NCBI RefSeq assembly: GCF_022808645.1 | Contig: NZ_JAKZKT010000007.1 | Span: 1-64,000, forward strand | Reading direction: 5' to 3' | DNA: 64,000 nt | Source: Bacillus litorisediminis | Lineage (GTDB): Bacteria > Bacillota > Bacilli > Bacillales > JC228 | Part shown: positions 28,213 through 36,940 of the stretch, in pieces | Numbering within the stretch: the first letter of the stretch is position 1 | Layout of the letters: each line of letters starts with the position of its first letter | Position numbers and translations under genes: made by a program | Notes under the pieces: model-generated | What the model saw: only the letters and a program-made list of their open reading frames with translations | What the model was told of the DNA's origin: nothing | Databases searched by the model: none

Positions 28213-28247
28213 ATTAAAAAAAATAAACTAGACCTACCAGAAGCAAG
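28213..28247 (-). terminator. Weak terminator after the aimR-like gene
   Basis: AACTAG and CTAGTT can pair across about 16 nt and are followed on the minus strand by TTTATTTTTTTT. The short stem makes this weak. Confidence 0.35.
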
Positions 28248-29396
28248 CTAGTTCCTGACCTTCTTCTCTTTCAGTTTTTCTAGTGACATTTTTGATAAGG
28301 CTCTGATTGGTAAAACAGCAAAGAAAAAGTCTCCATTCGATCTGAATCTTTCATACGATCTCTGCAATGCTTCTTCATCAGAAAAGGCGACACCCCAGTA
28401 ATAATCCTGAAACGCTGTCAACGGCTGTACTTTTTTCAAATCGATTAGCAATGCCTGGGCTTTTTTCATATCCCCTTTTGCGATGTAGTAATGAATTTTT
28501 TCTGGAATATCATCTGGTTCTGGCTGATTAATCTCCCATACATTTTTAATGAATGCTTTACTTTTTCCATTTTCATTCATACAGAACCTGGCCACATTGT
28601 TTGATATTGTTTCTAAAATGGCATTAGATTCATCAATTAGTTCTAGAGCTTTTTGAGGATCCTCATACAAAAATGACAATGCATAGTAGTGAAGAATCCG
28701 GCAGTAACCAAGTGGAAAGTAAACTTGTGTTTCTTTATCATTTAAATACATTTCACCTATTCTTCGGACTTTTCCAATCAAGTTTAACCGGAGGGTACTA
28801 TTGATAGTGCTGGTATGGAGTCTCATTGTAAAAGCACTTCTAAAAAATGGATTTTCAATTTTTTCTAGCTGCGGTGCATACTCATCTGCAAGTTTATCAA
28901 TGGTGATATGAGCATTTATTTTTTGAAGAAGTTGGGTAATTCGCATGGTTTCGAGGAAAATTTTCATTTCGTTACATTTTAAACTTGCTTTTTTCGCTGA
29001 ATAGAGGAAATCATCGTTAAATAGCTCCTCACTTTTTAGTGATAAAGCGTACATTTCTGCCCATTCCTGTACATAAGGATCTTCTGATTTCATCCCCTTG
29101 TCGATTAGCCTTTGCAGGATTTCATTCTCTTCATACTGACTAACCAGTTCCAATGAATATAGAATATTATCAGAAGAACTTATGGTATCTAAATAGACAG
29201 AGAAGATGTCTTTCTTTTTTTCATAATCCGGGTAAGAATCATTGATTAAATGAAAAAAAGGCAGAATGGGTATTTCCTTTTTCCTTGAAAAGTAATCTCT
29301 TACCTCATCTGTAGAAACGTTCAATTTCTTAGCCCAATCCTCGGGAGAATATTGAAGTTTATATGATATTTCGAGCAGAAGTTCACCGAGCTTCAT
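28248..29396 (-). CDS. aimR: AimR-family pheromone-receptor-like regulator
   Basis: 382 residues: an N-terminal helix-turn-helix (about 1-45, LSYKLQYSPEDWAKKLNVSTDEV-like) followed by TPR-like helical repeats. The C-terminal half (NVWEIN...YYWGVAF...YERFRSNGDFFFAVLPIRALSKM) corresponds to the SPbeta AimR segment NVWRKEN...HYYLKGR...FKKSNDKFLIRLPLLELQKMG. AimR receptors bind a secreted AimP peptide and control lysogeny; chromosomal relatives exist with unknown roles. No AimP-like peptide gene and no phage gene lies next to it. The ATG at 29396 with GGGGGA 7 nt upstream is preferred over a TTG at 29411. Confidence 0.8.
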   Translation of the reverse strand: MKLGELLLEISYKLQYSPEDWAKKLNVSTDEVRDYFSRKKEIPILPFFHLINDSYPDYEKKKDIFSVYLDTISSSDNILYSLELVSQYEENEILQRLIDKGMKSEDPYVQEWAEMYALSLKSEELFNDDFLYSAKKASLKCNEMKIFLETMRITQLLQKINAHITIDKLADEYAPQLEKIENPFFRSAFTMRLHTSTINSTLRLNLIGKVRRIGEMYLNDKETQVYFPLGYCRILHYYALSFLYEDPQKALELIDESNAILETISNNVARFCMNENGKSKAFIKNVWEINQPEPDDIPEKIHYYIAKGDMKKAQALLIDLKKVQPLTAFQDYYWGVAFSDEEALQRSYERFRSNGDFFFAVLPIRALSKMSLEKLKEKKVRN

Positions 29397-29594
29397 TAAG
29401 TAGTCCCCCAATATATTTTCGTACCACTATGTATTCGATATGCGATGGTCTATTCCTTCATGACCATCAGACTAAAATGATAGATATTTCTTCCTATTTT
29501 TTGAATAAATGTAAAAAAATAAAAACAGCCTGTCAATATAAATTACGAAATTTAGTAATCATCTTATTTATTTTAATCGATTTAATAAAGCAAG

Positions 29595-29630
29595 AAAACC
29601 CTTCCTCAATAAAAAATCTGGAAGGGTTTC
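29595..29630 (-). terminator. Terminator of the first yjiH-family gene
   Basis: AAACCCTTCC / GGAAGGGTTT with a 14-nt loop, T-run on the minus strand. Confidence 0.8.
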
Positions 29631-29641
29631 ATAGCTGTTTT

Positions 29642-31018
29642 TTAGAAGATGATATGAGCTGCTACTACAATAACAGGCAGCGTAATAAGGGTTCTTAATA
29701 AAAAGATGACAACAAGGTCGAGGAAGTTAACTGGAATTTTAGATCCCATTAATAGTCCGCCAACTTCTGACATGTATATTAATTGGGTGACAGAAAGCGC
29801 CGCTATTATAAACAATGTCATGGAGCTTTCAATCATTTCACTCGCTAAAATCGATGGAAGGAACATGTCTGCAAATCCGATTAAAACGGTTTGAGCAGCC
29901 TCAGCTGCTTCGGGAACCTGCATGAGTGAGAGAATTGGTTCAATTGGTTTACCAAGTATCATAAAGAAATCGGTATATTCAGCCACAATAAGTGCAAGAG
30001 TACCAAACGCCATGACAACTGGAACCACACCAATCCACATATCCAATACATTTTTAAAGCCAGATTTTAGAACAGTTCCATAGTCCTTCGTTTTCGATGC
30101 TTTATTCGCTGCCTGTGCAACTCCCCAGGTGAACAAACTGGTGTTAGCCGGAATCTCCTCATCTGGCTGCTGCACAGCTTTTTCATAAGTTGTATCAGGC
30201 TTTTTTGAAAGCGGCCAGATTCTTGGCATGATCAATGCGGCAACTAATCCTGCAATCACAATGGTTAAATAATATGGTCCAAATAGGTGTTCAAGTCCCA
30301 CTGTCTCAAGAACTGTAATGCTAAAAGTGATGGAAACAACGGAAAAAGTTGTTCCGATAATCGCTGCTTCCCGCTTTGTATAGAAGCCATCCTGATATTG
30401 TTTATCAGTTAAAACAACACCAATCGTCCCATCTCCTACCCATGAAGCCAGTACGTCAATCGATGATCGTCCTGGGAGTTTAAACACTGGTCTCATGACT
30501 TTAATCAGCAAAGTCCCAACAAATTCGAGGAGACCGAAATCTAATAATAACGGAAGAAACAGACCTGCAAATAAGAAAATTGTGAATAAAGAAACGATCA
30601 GATCTAATACGAGTCCGCCTGTATTTTCGGAAAAAATCGCTTCTCCGCCCCATTGAAATAGGGTTAGAACTGCAAGAACAAATCCTAGCAATCTTACAAC
30701 AAGCCAAAACCAGTTTACGGAAAACAATGTTTTTAACACTGGATTTTGCGGTTGCTTTGCTTTTGCGATTAATGAGCCAATCGCCGCTACTCCCATGAAT
30801 ACAGTTGCTAAGTATGGGATGATACCCTCAAGCATCTCTCGTAACTCCCCTGCCAAAAAGGCAACAGGAATCGTCATACTTCCCTCTACTGTGATTGGTA
30901 CCATGAATAAGAAAATACCAATAATAGATGGGATGATAAAATTTAAATAATCTGCAGCCGAATAGGCTTTAAGCGATGGGTTCGCTTTCTGTATTTGAAC
31001 TTGATTTGATTTTTCCAT
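29642..31018 (-). CDS. YjiH-family membrane protein (gate/nucleoside-recognition domain), paralog 1
   Basis: 458 residues with about ten membrane helices. Typical YjiH motifs: IPSIIGIFLFMVPITVEGSMTIPVAFL near the N-terminus, FVGTLLIKVMRPVFKLPGRSSIDVLASWVGDGTIGVVLTDKQY in the gate domain, and GFADMFLPSILAS. Members are thought to be transporters, but substrates are not established. A second copy at 48263 lies in the hut operon; the two share the GRSAxDxxAS gate motif. The ATG is preceded by AAAGAGGTG. Monocistronic. Confidence 0.88.
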   Translation of the reverse strand: MEKSNQVQIQKANPSLKAYSAADYLNFIIPSIIGIFLFMVPITVEGSMTIPVAFLAGELREMLEGIIPYLATVFMGVAAIGSLIAKAKQPQNPVLKTLFSVNWFWLVVRLLGFVLAVLTLFQWGGEAIFSENTGGLVLDLIVSLFTIFLFAGLFLPLLLDFGLLEFVGTLLIKVMRPVFKLPGRSSIDVLASWVGDGTIGVVLTDKQYQDGFYTKREAAIIGTTFSVVSITFSITVLETVGLEHLFGPYYLTIVIAGLVAALIMPRIWPLSKKPDTTYEKAVQQPDEEIPANTSLFTWGVAQAANKASKTKDYGTVLKSGFKNVLDMWIGVVPVVMAFGTLALIVAEYTDFFMILGKPIEPILSLMQVPEAAEAAQTVLIGFADMFLPSILASEMIESSMTLFIIAALSVTQLIYMSEVGGLLMGSKIPVNFLDLVVIFLLRTLITLPVIVVAAHIIF

Positions 31019-31363
31019 ACTAGTTACACCTCTTTACCTATCTAGCTGTTTCGCAACTATTAGTAAGGTATTTGAATGACAACCAAAAGCCATCATACCA
31101 TCATGCGAATAAAAATACAACACCATTTATCTTTATTAACTTTTTCCAAATAGTTTATATCCTTCCATTCCTGATTCTTCCCATTTTATGGACGTGTGCC
31201 ATTAATATTGTACTGGCAGAACCCTTTTTTATCTGATAAGCAAATCATTGTAATCTTTTTGTAATGAAATGGACATGAAATCTTAAAAATAATACCAATT
31301 TTCGACAAAATATGATAATATTTTCTGGAAATCATACTTTATACCTATACAGGAGGAAAGCCG
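31019..31363. other. Divergent intergenic region, yjiH / tcaA-like
   Basis: A 345-bp gap between divergent starts. It holds one strong 0A-box-like site, TTTTGTCGAAAA on the minus strand (core 31301-31307), 57 bp before the tcaA-like ATG. No hairpin, riboswitch-like leader or short gene was seen. Confidence 0.4.
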
Positions 31364-32830
31364 ATGAGTTTTTGCCCAAATTGCGGACATGGGTTAAAGC
31401 CAGATCAACAATTCTGCTCTGAATGCGGAAAACCCTTCAGCAGATCCGGATCAGGCGGTTCAGAAGTTACCGTTACTATCGAAGAAACCTATACCCCATC
31501 TAAACCTTTGTCTAAACGTCAAAAAATTGCACTGCTATCGAGCGGCGTAGCTGTAGTCTTGCTCGTTGCTGGTTACTTTGTGCTGCAGCATTTATCAAGC
31601 GTTGAGTATCGGATTGACCGGTTCGAGCAAGCATTAGAAGAAAAAGATGAAAAAGCATTAATGAAATATGTAGGATCTTTTGACTCGAAAATTGAAGTAG
31701 AGAAATCAAATATTCAAGATTTGATAGAATATGTAAATGACGATCCGTTTTATAAGGATGAATTGCTTGAAAGTTTAAAAGAGCAAGCGAAACATTTAGA
31801 CGACCCGCAAGTGGAGCCGTATGAAGAAACAACCGTGTTATTAAAGAAATCTGGCAGGCAGTTCTTATTCTTTGATGATTATGAAATCCAGCTGCTCCCT
31901 TATTACTTTGAAATTGAAACGAATTATGCAGGAGCAAACATTTTCATTGATGGAAAAGAAGTAGGAGAAAGTGATTCAGATAACTTTATAGCTTCATATG
32001 GTCCATATTTACCAGGTAAATATACAATTAAAGTTGAATATCAGTCCGAGTTTGCAGCCCTTGATGAAGAGGTAAACGTTAATCTATTTGATGAATCTGG
32101 CCAAAATGTTTATGTAGATATGTGGCTGGAGGGTTATTATGTAGATGTTTTCTCTAATCATGGAGATGGAGGTTTATATATCGACGGAAACTATGTAGGC
32201 ACTGTTTGGGAATTAGAAGGTATTGGACCGATAGACTTGGACGGTTCCCATACGATTTATTTGGAAAAAGAATTCCCTTGGGGGACTGTACGAAGCGAAG
32301 AGTTTGAAATTACGGATACATACTATGATCTAAGCATTGATCCCTTAACAGAAGAGATGAAGAATCAAGTAGCCGAAGCAATATATACATTTGAAGTACA
32401 GCGATTTATGAGTTTACAAACGTTAGATCAAACCCATATTGTCGCCTCTCCTTATTATAAAGAGGAGCTGGCCGCTGAAGTCCAATATTATATTGATAGC
32501 GATTATAACTATTACGGAACCGGGCTTGATACCGTTACAGTTGATTTGGACACAATGGAGCTATATGTTGAAGAAGACTATATCCATGTGGATGCCTACG
32601 GTAAAGTAGATTGGACCGGAGATATCTACCCAGCTTCCTATGCCGAAGAGGAAACGCCAGAATTTGTAGAAAGCATTACGACAGAGACCGGCAGCGACTT
32701 CCGTTCTTATGGTGTCCTATACAACTTAGAAACTGACCAATGGGAAGTTGATGGACTCTTCTGGTCCCCATACTCTGAATTCGAACCAGACGGCGGGCTG
32801 GTTGTTTTTGATGCCAATACGGAAATTTAA
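31364..32830 (+). CDS. TcaA/YvbJ-like zinc-ribbon membrane protein
   Basis: 488 residues. An N-terminal zinc ribbon (Cys4, Cys7, Cys18, Cys21), a basic linker, one membrane helix (about 49-72) and a large extracytoplasmic part of three beta-rich domains (YYFEIETNYAGANIFIDGKEVGE; VFSNHGDGGLYIDGNYVGT), the layout of Staphylococcus TcaA and B. subtilis YvbJ. TcaA affects glycopeptide sensitivity in staphylococci; the role here is unknown. AGGAGGAAAGCCG precedes the ATG. Convergent with the MFS gene over a shared terminator. Confidence 0.88.
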   Translation: MSFCPNCGHGLKPDQQFCSECGKPFSRSGSGGSEVTVTIEETYTPSKPLSKRQKIALLSSGVAVVLLVAGYFVLQHLSSVEYRIDRFEQALEEKDEKALMKYVGSFDSKIEVEKSNIQDLIEYVNDDPFYKDELLESLKEQAKHLDDPQVEPYEETTVLLKKSGRQFLFFDDYEIQLLPYYFEIETNYAGANIFIDGKEVGESDSDNFIASYGPYLPGKYTIKVEYQSEFAALDEEVNVNLFDESGQNVYVDMWLEGYYVDVFSNHGDGGLYIDGNYVGTVWELEGIGPIDLDGSHTIYLEKEFPWGTVRSEEFEITDTYYDLSIDPLTEEMKNQVAEAIYTFEVQRFMSLQTLDQTHIVASPYYKEELAAEVQYYIDSDYNYYGTGLDTVTVDLDTMELYVEEDYIHVDAYGKVDWTGDIYPASYAEEETPEFVESITTETGSDFRSYGVLYNLETDQWEVDGLFWSPYSEFEPDGGLVVFDANTEI

Positions 32831-32905
32831 GGGGTGTCTGCACACATAGGGCGTGCCAGGAGCGCCCTGAATTTTCTTGTTTCACGGTGAATATTTCACG
32901 CAAAT

Positions 32906-32943
32906 AAAAAGGTGCAAGAGTCTATAAACTCCTGCACCTTTTT
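32906..32943. terminator. Bidirectional terminator
   Basis: AAAAAGGTGCAAGAGT pairs with ACTCCTGCACCTTTTT (one mismatch), 6-nt loop, A- and T-runs on both sides; serves the tcaA-like gene and the MFS gene. Confidence 0.9.
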
Positions 32944-32954
32944 GTATGGTTGCA

Positions 32955-34205
32955 TTATTCCTGAGATCCCAGCGCCTGCTGTGTATTGGACGCCATTTTC
33001 TGATTGTATAATGGAAGCATGAATAACATTCCAATCAGAAACAGGATAGCGGATGTTTCAAACATAGCAACTAGTGAGAATTCCTTTTTGAGTACACCAG
33101 CGAAACTCATCGTTAGGACCATGGAACCTGTAAATAGCGGGCTCAAGATTCCATTGACCCTGCCAATAAATGCTTCTTCTGTTCTTTGTAAAATCATCGT
33201 ATTGATCCCGATTTGGATACATGGAAGCATTAACCCGTTAATGAATTCAGCTGCTAAAGTAAGCCACAGATTGGTAGAGAGTCCCATTACCGCGATGCCA
33301 ATACCATTGACAAGCATTCCGAAAAGGAGCAGCCGCTGCGGCGGGACTGTTTTAGCAAAGATCATTACACAAGCACCGCCGAGAATCATGCCTACACCAT
33401 TCACCATAAACAGCCATTGGAGATTTTCTTCAGGCAACCCTAATTGTTCAGTCACCAGGAAGATGGAAAGCGGCTGAATGAACCCTAGTCCGAGACCAGC
33501 TAATAAAAAGCAGAAACCAAGTAAACTTAATTCTTTTTTACTTAATACATACTGTATGCCGCTCTTCATATCCTGCCACAATGTGTTTGGAGCAACGGCT
33601 GATTCAACTTTCCAATCTGGCGGAAGAAAAGCAAGGGCTGCCGCTGAAAGTAAAAAGGCTGTTCCCGTGATGGCAATAGAGATATGAATTCCAAACGATT
33701 GAAAAACAAACGTTCCAATGATCGGGCCTAGCACCATAAATACAGCAAACATGGTTTGATAAAGCGACATCGCAGCTTGAATTTGTTCCTCAGGTAAGTG
33801 CAATTTAAATAGCTTCATCCCTGAAGGTTGAGAAAATTGGGATAGAATTGCTGAAATTAAGGTAGCAAAAAACACTACCTGCCACGTTCCAAAAATAAGA
33901 GTTACCAATACGGCATATACCGAAATAGCACTTAAAATGTCACACCAGACCATCGTCCTTTTTGGCCGCCATCGGTCAGCAAACGTGCCGCCAATAAAAG
34001 AAAAAATAAAGATTGGCGCGAATTCTGCAACAGAAATCATGGAAACAGCAAAGGCATCCCCATTCGTCTGCTCCATCACAAAAAGCAAGACGGCAAAGTT
34101 TCTTATCCAAATCCCAATTTGCAAAAACAATCCGGAAAAAATAATAGCCCGAAACACCTGATTGCGAAAAAGGCCAGACTGAACATTACCTGTTTTTTGT
34201 TCCAA
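32955..34205 (-). CDS. MFS transporter, probable drug exporter
   Basis: 416 residues, about 12 membrane helices, with the MFS loop motif GGTFADRWRPKRTM between helices 2 and 3. It belongs to the enterobactin-exporter/macrolide-efflux-like MFS branch (FRAIIFSGLFLQIGIWIRNFAVLLFVMEQ at the N-terminus). The start is TTG at 34205 with AGGAGG 8 nt upstream; the in-frame ATG at 34286 lies in the leader. That AGGAGG is sequestered in a hairpin and a second pairing is possible upstream, so expression is probably controlled by attenuation. Confidence 0.88.
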   Translation of the reverse strand: MEQKTGNVQSGLFRNQVFRAIIFSGLFLQIGIWIRNFAVLLFVMEQTNGDAFAVSMISVAEFAPIFIFSFIGGTFADRWRPKRTMVWCDILSAISVYAVLVTLIFGTWQVVFFATLISAILSQFSQPSGMKLFKLHLPEEQIQAAMSLYQTMFAVFMVLGPIIGTFVFQSFGIHISIAITGTAFLLSAAALAFLPPDWKVESAVAPNTLWQDMKSGIQYVLSKKELSLLGFCFLLAGLGLGFIQPLSIFLVTEQLGLPEENLQWLFMVNGVGMILGGACVMIFAKTVPPQRLLLFGMLVNGIGIAVMGLSTNLWLTLAAEFINGLMLPCIQIGINTMILQRTEEAFIGRVNGILSPLFTGSMVLTMSFAGVLKKEFSLVAMFETSAILFLIGMLFMLPLYNQKMASNTQQALGSQE

Positions 34206-34421
34206 AATAAAAACCTCCTGTATATTTTCTGGACAGGAGGCAGTACATTTCAAGGGCACAATTTTTCCATAAAAAATTGGAAACAATGAACACTTTGAAC
34301 TGTATATAAAAATACAAACTAATCCTATCCAGAAAAAATGTATCGTGTGTGATTAACAATTTTTTCATATAAATAGGATTAATTGTTCATTGTCCCCTGG
34401 TCACCCTTCCGTTTTTTGTCA
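34206..34421 (-). promoter_or_regulatory. Attenuator-like leader of the MFS gene
   Basis: About 216 nt from the predicted start point to the TTG. Hairpin 1 pairs CCTCCTGT with ACAGGAGG (34214-34221 and 34233-34240) and hides the ribosome binding site; it is followed by TTTTTATTTT. An upstream segment (34328-34336, minus strand TTTTCTGGA) is exactly complementary to TCCAGAAAA (34225-34233), in the loop and one arm of hairpin 1, so the two structures exclude each other. A tiny frame ATG AAC AAT TAA behind AGGGG and a 60-codon frame starting at 34368 lie in the leader. Confidence 0.6.
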
Positions 34422-34427
34422 TTACCT

Positions 34428-34456
34428 ATCATACTCGATGCAAATTGGTAAAGCAA
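34428..34456 (-). promoter_or_regulatory. SigA-like promoter of the MFS gene
   Basis: On the minus strand -35 TTGCTT (34451-34456), 17 bp, -10 TATGAT (34428-34433). Confidence 0.5.
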
Positions 34457-34479
34457 GTAAATTTTAAGTAAAAATATGG

Positions 34480-35058
34480 TTATTTTTTCGCGGATTCGTA
34501 CTCTTTCTTCAAAATTGAATACATCGTTATATCCCAATGCTTGCCTTTGACTTTCATCGCCTTTCTCATGGTTCCTTCATATGTCATTCCCAGTTTTTTC
34601 AGAACCCTTTGAGAAGCTTGATTTTCAGCAAAGGTGCGTGCCTGAATCCGGACCAGGCCCATTTTTTCAAAGCCAAAGCGCAGTAATGCTTGCCCTGCTT
34701 CCGGTGTATAGCCATTTCCCCAGTAATCTGGGGAACAGACATAACCAATCTCGCCATATTGATGAGATTTATTCCAAGAAACAAAATCAATCGTTCCAAT
34801 TAATTGATTTGTAGCTTTGATCACCATTCCCCAAGGTGCAACCCCTCCGCTTTCATACTGATTAAGCACAAAATCTAGAAATGTTTGTGTGTCACTCAAT
34901 GATTTATGTGCTTCCCAGGTTACATATTGAGCTGCTTCCGGTCGAGATGAATAATCAAAAATGGCCTCTTTATCCGCCAAAGTAATAGGACGCAATAGCA
35001 GGCGCTCTGTTTCTAGAATTGGAAATGGTTTAAAAATACTTGTTTTTGCACTGTCCAT
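34480..35058 (-). CDS. GNAT acetyltransferase, RimJ/RimL type
   Basis: 192 residues. It starts with ILETERLLLRPITLADKEAIFDYSS, has IGTIDFVSWNKSHQYGEIGYVCSPDYWGNGYTPEAGQALLRFGFE for acetyl-CoA binding and the ARTFAENQASQRVLKKLGMTYEG signature of Acetyltransf_3. The target could be a ribosomal protein or a small molecule. GAGGAGA lies upstream. The alpha/beta hydrolase gene ends 12 bp before this start, so they probably form one transcript. Confidence 0.9.
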   Translation of the reverse strand: MDSAKTSIFKPFPILETERLLLRPITLADKEAIFDYSSRPEAAQYVTWEAHKSLSDTQTFLDFVLNQYESGGVAPWGMVIKATNQLIGTIDFVSWNKSHQYGEIGYVCSPDYWGNGYTPEAGQALLRFGFEKMGLVRIQARTFAENQASQRVLKKLGMTYEGTMRKAMKVKGKHWDITMYSILKKEYESAKK

Positions 35059-35070
35059 ATGTGGTCTCCT

Positions 35071-35727
35071 CTATTCTGAAACAAAGCGTTTGATTTGTTC
35101 CAGTGTTGTTTTCAAAGCCTCAATGGAGGACAAAACGTCCCCTTTTTTATCTAGACTGTGATCCGCTTGATCTAACAGCAAGGTGTCATAATTGGCCTTT
35201 TCCTTGATTTCCCTCCATCGTTCTTCCCGGAAACAAAAGTCGTTTGTTCCGATAACAGCGAATGATTTTTGTGCAGTATTGATCATATGTTCAAATACAA
35301 AATGATTATGAATTAAAGGTGTCAGCCATATCGCCTTAGCCTGCCCCAGCTCTTTTTTTTCATCAAAAAGACTTGCCATTGCAATCGTTCCTAACGATTT
35401 TCCCAAAACTGCAAATTCCTGATAATGAAGATCTGAAATGACCTCATCGTAACCGGCGAAAACATCTTCCTTTATACAGCGAAAAAATTCATCATTTGAA
35501 AGTTTTTCGTACTCTTTTCCCGAAAAATCATAGTTTATATGGAGGACATCGTATTCCATTTCAAGGAACAAACGAGTTGCATAATAGAATATGGGCATTT
35601 TCGTATTGTACCCTGCTCCTGGAAGTAAGATTGCGAGTTTGTGATTTTTATCATCCTTCGTAAATAAAGCAGATTCAATCGTTCTCCCTTTTGAATTTGT
35701 TAAAGGATAGGATTTTTTATTTACCAA
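35071..35727 (-). CDS. Alpha/beta hydrolase-fold protein
   Basis: 218 residues with a recognisable catalytic triad: Ser111 in GKSLG, Asp163 in GTNDFCF and His190 in DHSLD. LAILLPGAGYNTKMPIFYY supplies the oxyanion loop. Substrate unknown. The start is TTG with AAGGAGGGG about 7 nt upstream. Confidence 0.85.
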   Translation of the reverse strand: MVNKKSYPLTNSKGRTIESALFTKDDKNHKLAILLPGAGYNTKMPIFYYATRLFLEMEYDVLHINYDFSGKEYEKLSNDEFFRCIKEDVFAGYDEVISDLHYQEFAVLGKSLGTIAMASLFDEKKELGQAKAIWLTPLIHNHFVFEHMINTAQKSFAVIGTNDFCFREERWREIKEKANYDTLLLDQADHSLDKKGDVLSSIEALKTTLEQIKRFVSE

Positions 35728-35808
35728 CTTGCACCCCTCCTTAATTGGAAATTTTATCTAGTATATATCTCAAACTATCTTTTGTAAATACTTCATTTCC
35801 CGACATAG

Positions 35809-35815
35809 TTCGACA
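35809..35815 (-). promoter_or_regulatory. Spo0A-box-like heptamer upstream of the mraY-like gene
   Basis: TGTCGAA on the minus strand, 69 bp before the GTG start of the MraY paralog, in the divergent gap between it and the hydrolase gene. Confidence 0.3.
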
Positions 35816-35883
35816 GTTCTCTACTTTTTTGGTAATATATTCATATAATACCATATTCTAACCTTAGAAAGGCGGATTCGATA

Positions 35884-36837
35884 GTGTTTGAAGTTATTCT
35901 TCCGGCTGTCGTAACGCTCGGACTTGTACTTCTTCTATGCCCATTCCTCATCCAGGTTTTAATAAAGTTACAATTGACGCAGCCGATTCGCAAAGAGCTC
36001 CCGGAAGAGCAGCAAGCAAAACAAGGAACACCCCTTATGACCGGCATCATTTTTATCATTGGAATTATGATTGCGCTTTTATTTTCAGCTAGCCATGTGA
36101 TGTTATTTATTTGTACAGCCTTTGTTCTATTTAGTCTCATTGGCTTTTTAGATGACTATTGGAAAGCATCAAAGCAGGATCCTAATGGGATCTCAGGAAA
36201 AACCAAGCTTGTTCTCCAGTTTGTAGTTACCGGTTTCCTGCTTTATTTCATTACGGCTAAATTAGGGTTGGACACGAATATTCAGGTTTTTAATCACTGG
36301 ACGATTGATCTTCCTTCTGTTCTTTATTTACTGATTATGGCGGTTTTTGTTGTCGGTTCAACCAATGCCATCAACTTTACAGATGGAATGGACGGGTTAT
36401 TGGGTGTTGTCGCTATTCCTACTTACTTTTTCTTTTTTGTGATATCTGACATACCCGAAATTCAAGTATTTTGTTTAATTATGATTGCGAATATTTTAGG
36501 ATTCCTTATGTTTAATATTTTTCCTGCTAAGGCTTTTATGGGTGATACGGGATCCCTTGCCATTGGCGGTTCATTATCATTTTTGGCTATCATCGAGAAG
36601 GTTGAAATTATAATTCCTTTATTATTTTTCATTTATTTTGCTGAACAGCTCTCAGTAGTCATACAAGTATTCGTTTACAAACGCACGAAAAAAAGGATAT
36701 TTCAGATGACCCCGATCCATTATCATTTTTCATTAAAGTATGGCTGGACGGAAAATGCAGTCGTCATTGTGTTCGGCATTATTTCTTGGTTGGGTACTTT
36801 TATCAGCTACGGATATTGGAACTATTTTCTATCATAA
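35884..36837 (+). CDS. MraY-family phospho-sugar transferase paralog
   Basis: 317 residues, ten membrane helices. All MraY signature elements are present: FLDDYWK (Asp90, Asp91), NAINFTDGMDGL (Asp167, Asp170), FMGDTGSLAIGG and a C-terminal MTPIHYHFSLKYGWTE. The family moves phospho-MurNAc-pentapeptide (or a related sugar phosphate) to undecaprenyl phosphate. It stands alone, outside a cell-division cluster, so it is probably a second copy beside the canonical mraY, or a WecA-like enzyme with another sugar. The start is GTG behind AAAGGCGG, with its own terminator. Confidence 0.88.
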   Translation: MFEVILPAVVTLGLVLLLCPFLIQVLIKLQLTQPIRKELPEEQQAKQGTPLMTGIIFIIGIMIALLFSASHVMLFICTAFVLFSLIGFLDDYWKASKQDPNGISGKTKLVLQFVVTGFLLYFITAKLGLDTNIQVFNHWTIDLPSVLYLLIMAVFVVGSTNAINFTDGMDGLLGVVAIPTYFFFFVISDIPEIQVFCLIMIANILGFLMFNIFPAKAFMGDTGSLAIGGSLSFLAIIEKVEIIIPLLFFIYFAEQLSVVIQVFVYKRTKKRIFQMTPIHYHFSLKYGWTENAVVIVFGIISWLGTFISYGYWNYFLS

Positions 36838-36840
36838 TTG

Positions 36841-36872
36841 AGACAAACTCATTCGTTTGTCCCTTTTTTTTG
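36841..36872 (+). terminator. Terminator of the mraY-like gene
   Basis: GACAAAC / GTTTGTC with a 6-nt loop and eight T. Confidence 0.85.
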
Positions 36873-36940
36873 TCCGCATTTTTAGGTAATATTTAGGGAA
36901 AATAAAAGAAGAGTTGTCTAAAAATCGAGGAGGGAAACGA

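Noticed and set aside
28248..29396. Prophage or conjugative element around the AimR homolog
   Set aside because: No integrase, structural, repressor or attachment-site sequences in the neighbourhood.
34186..34368. 60-codon ORF in the MFS leader as an independent gene
   Set aside because: No ribosome binding site; it overlaps the MFS start and the regulatory hairpins. Kept only as a possible leader element.
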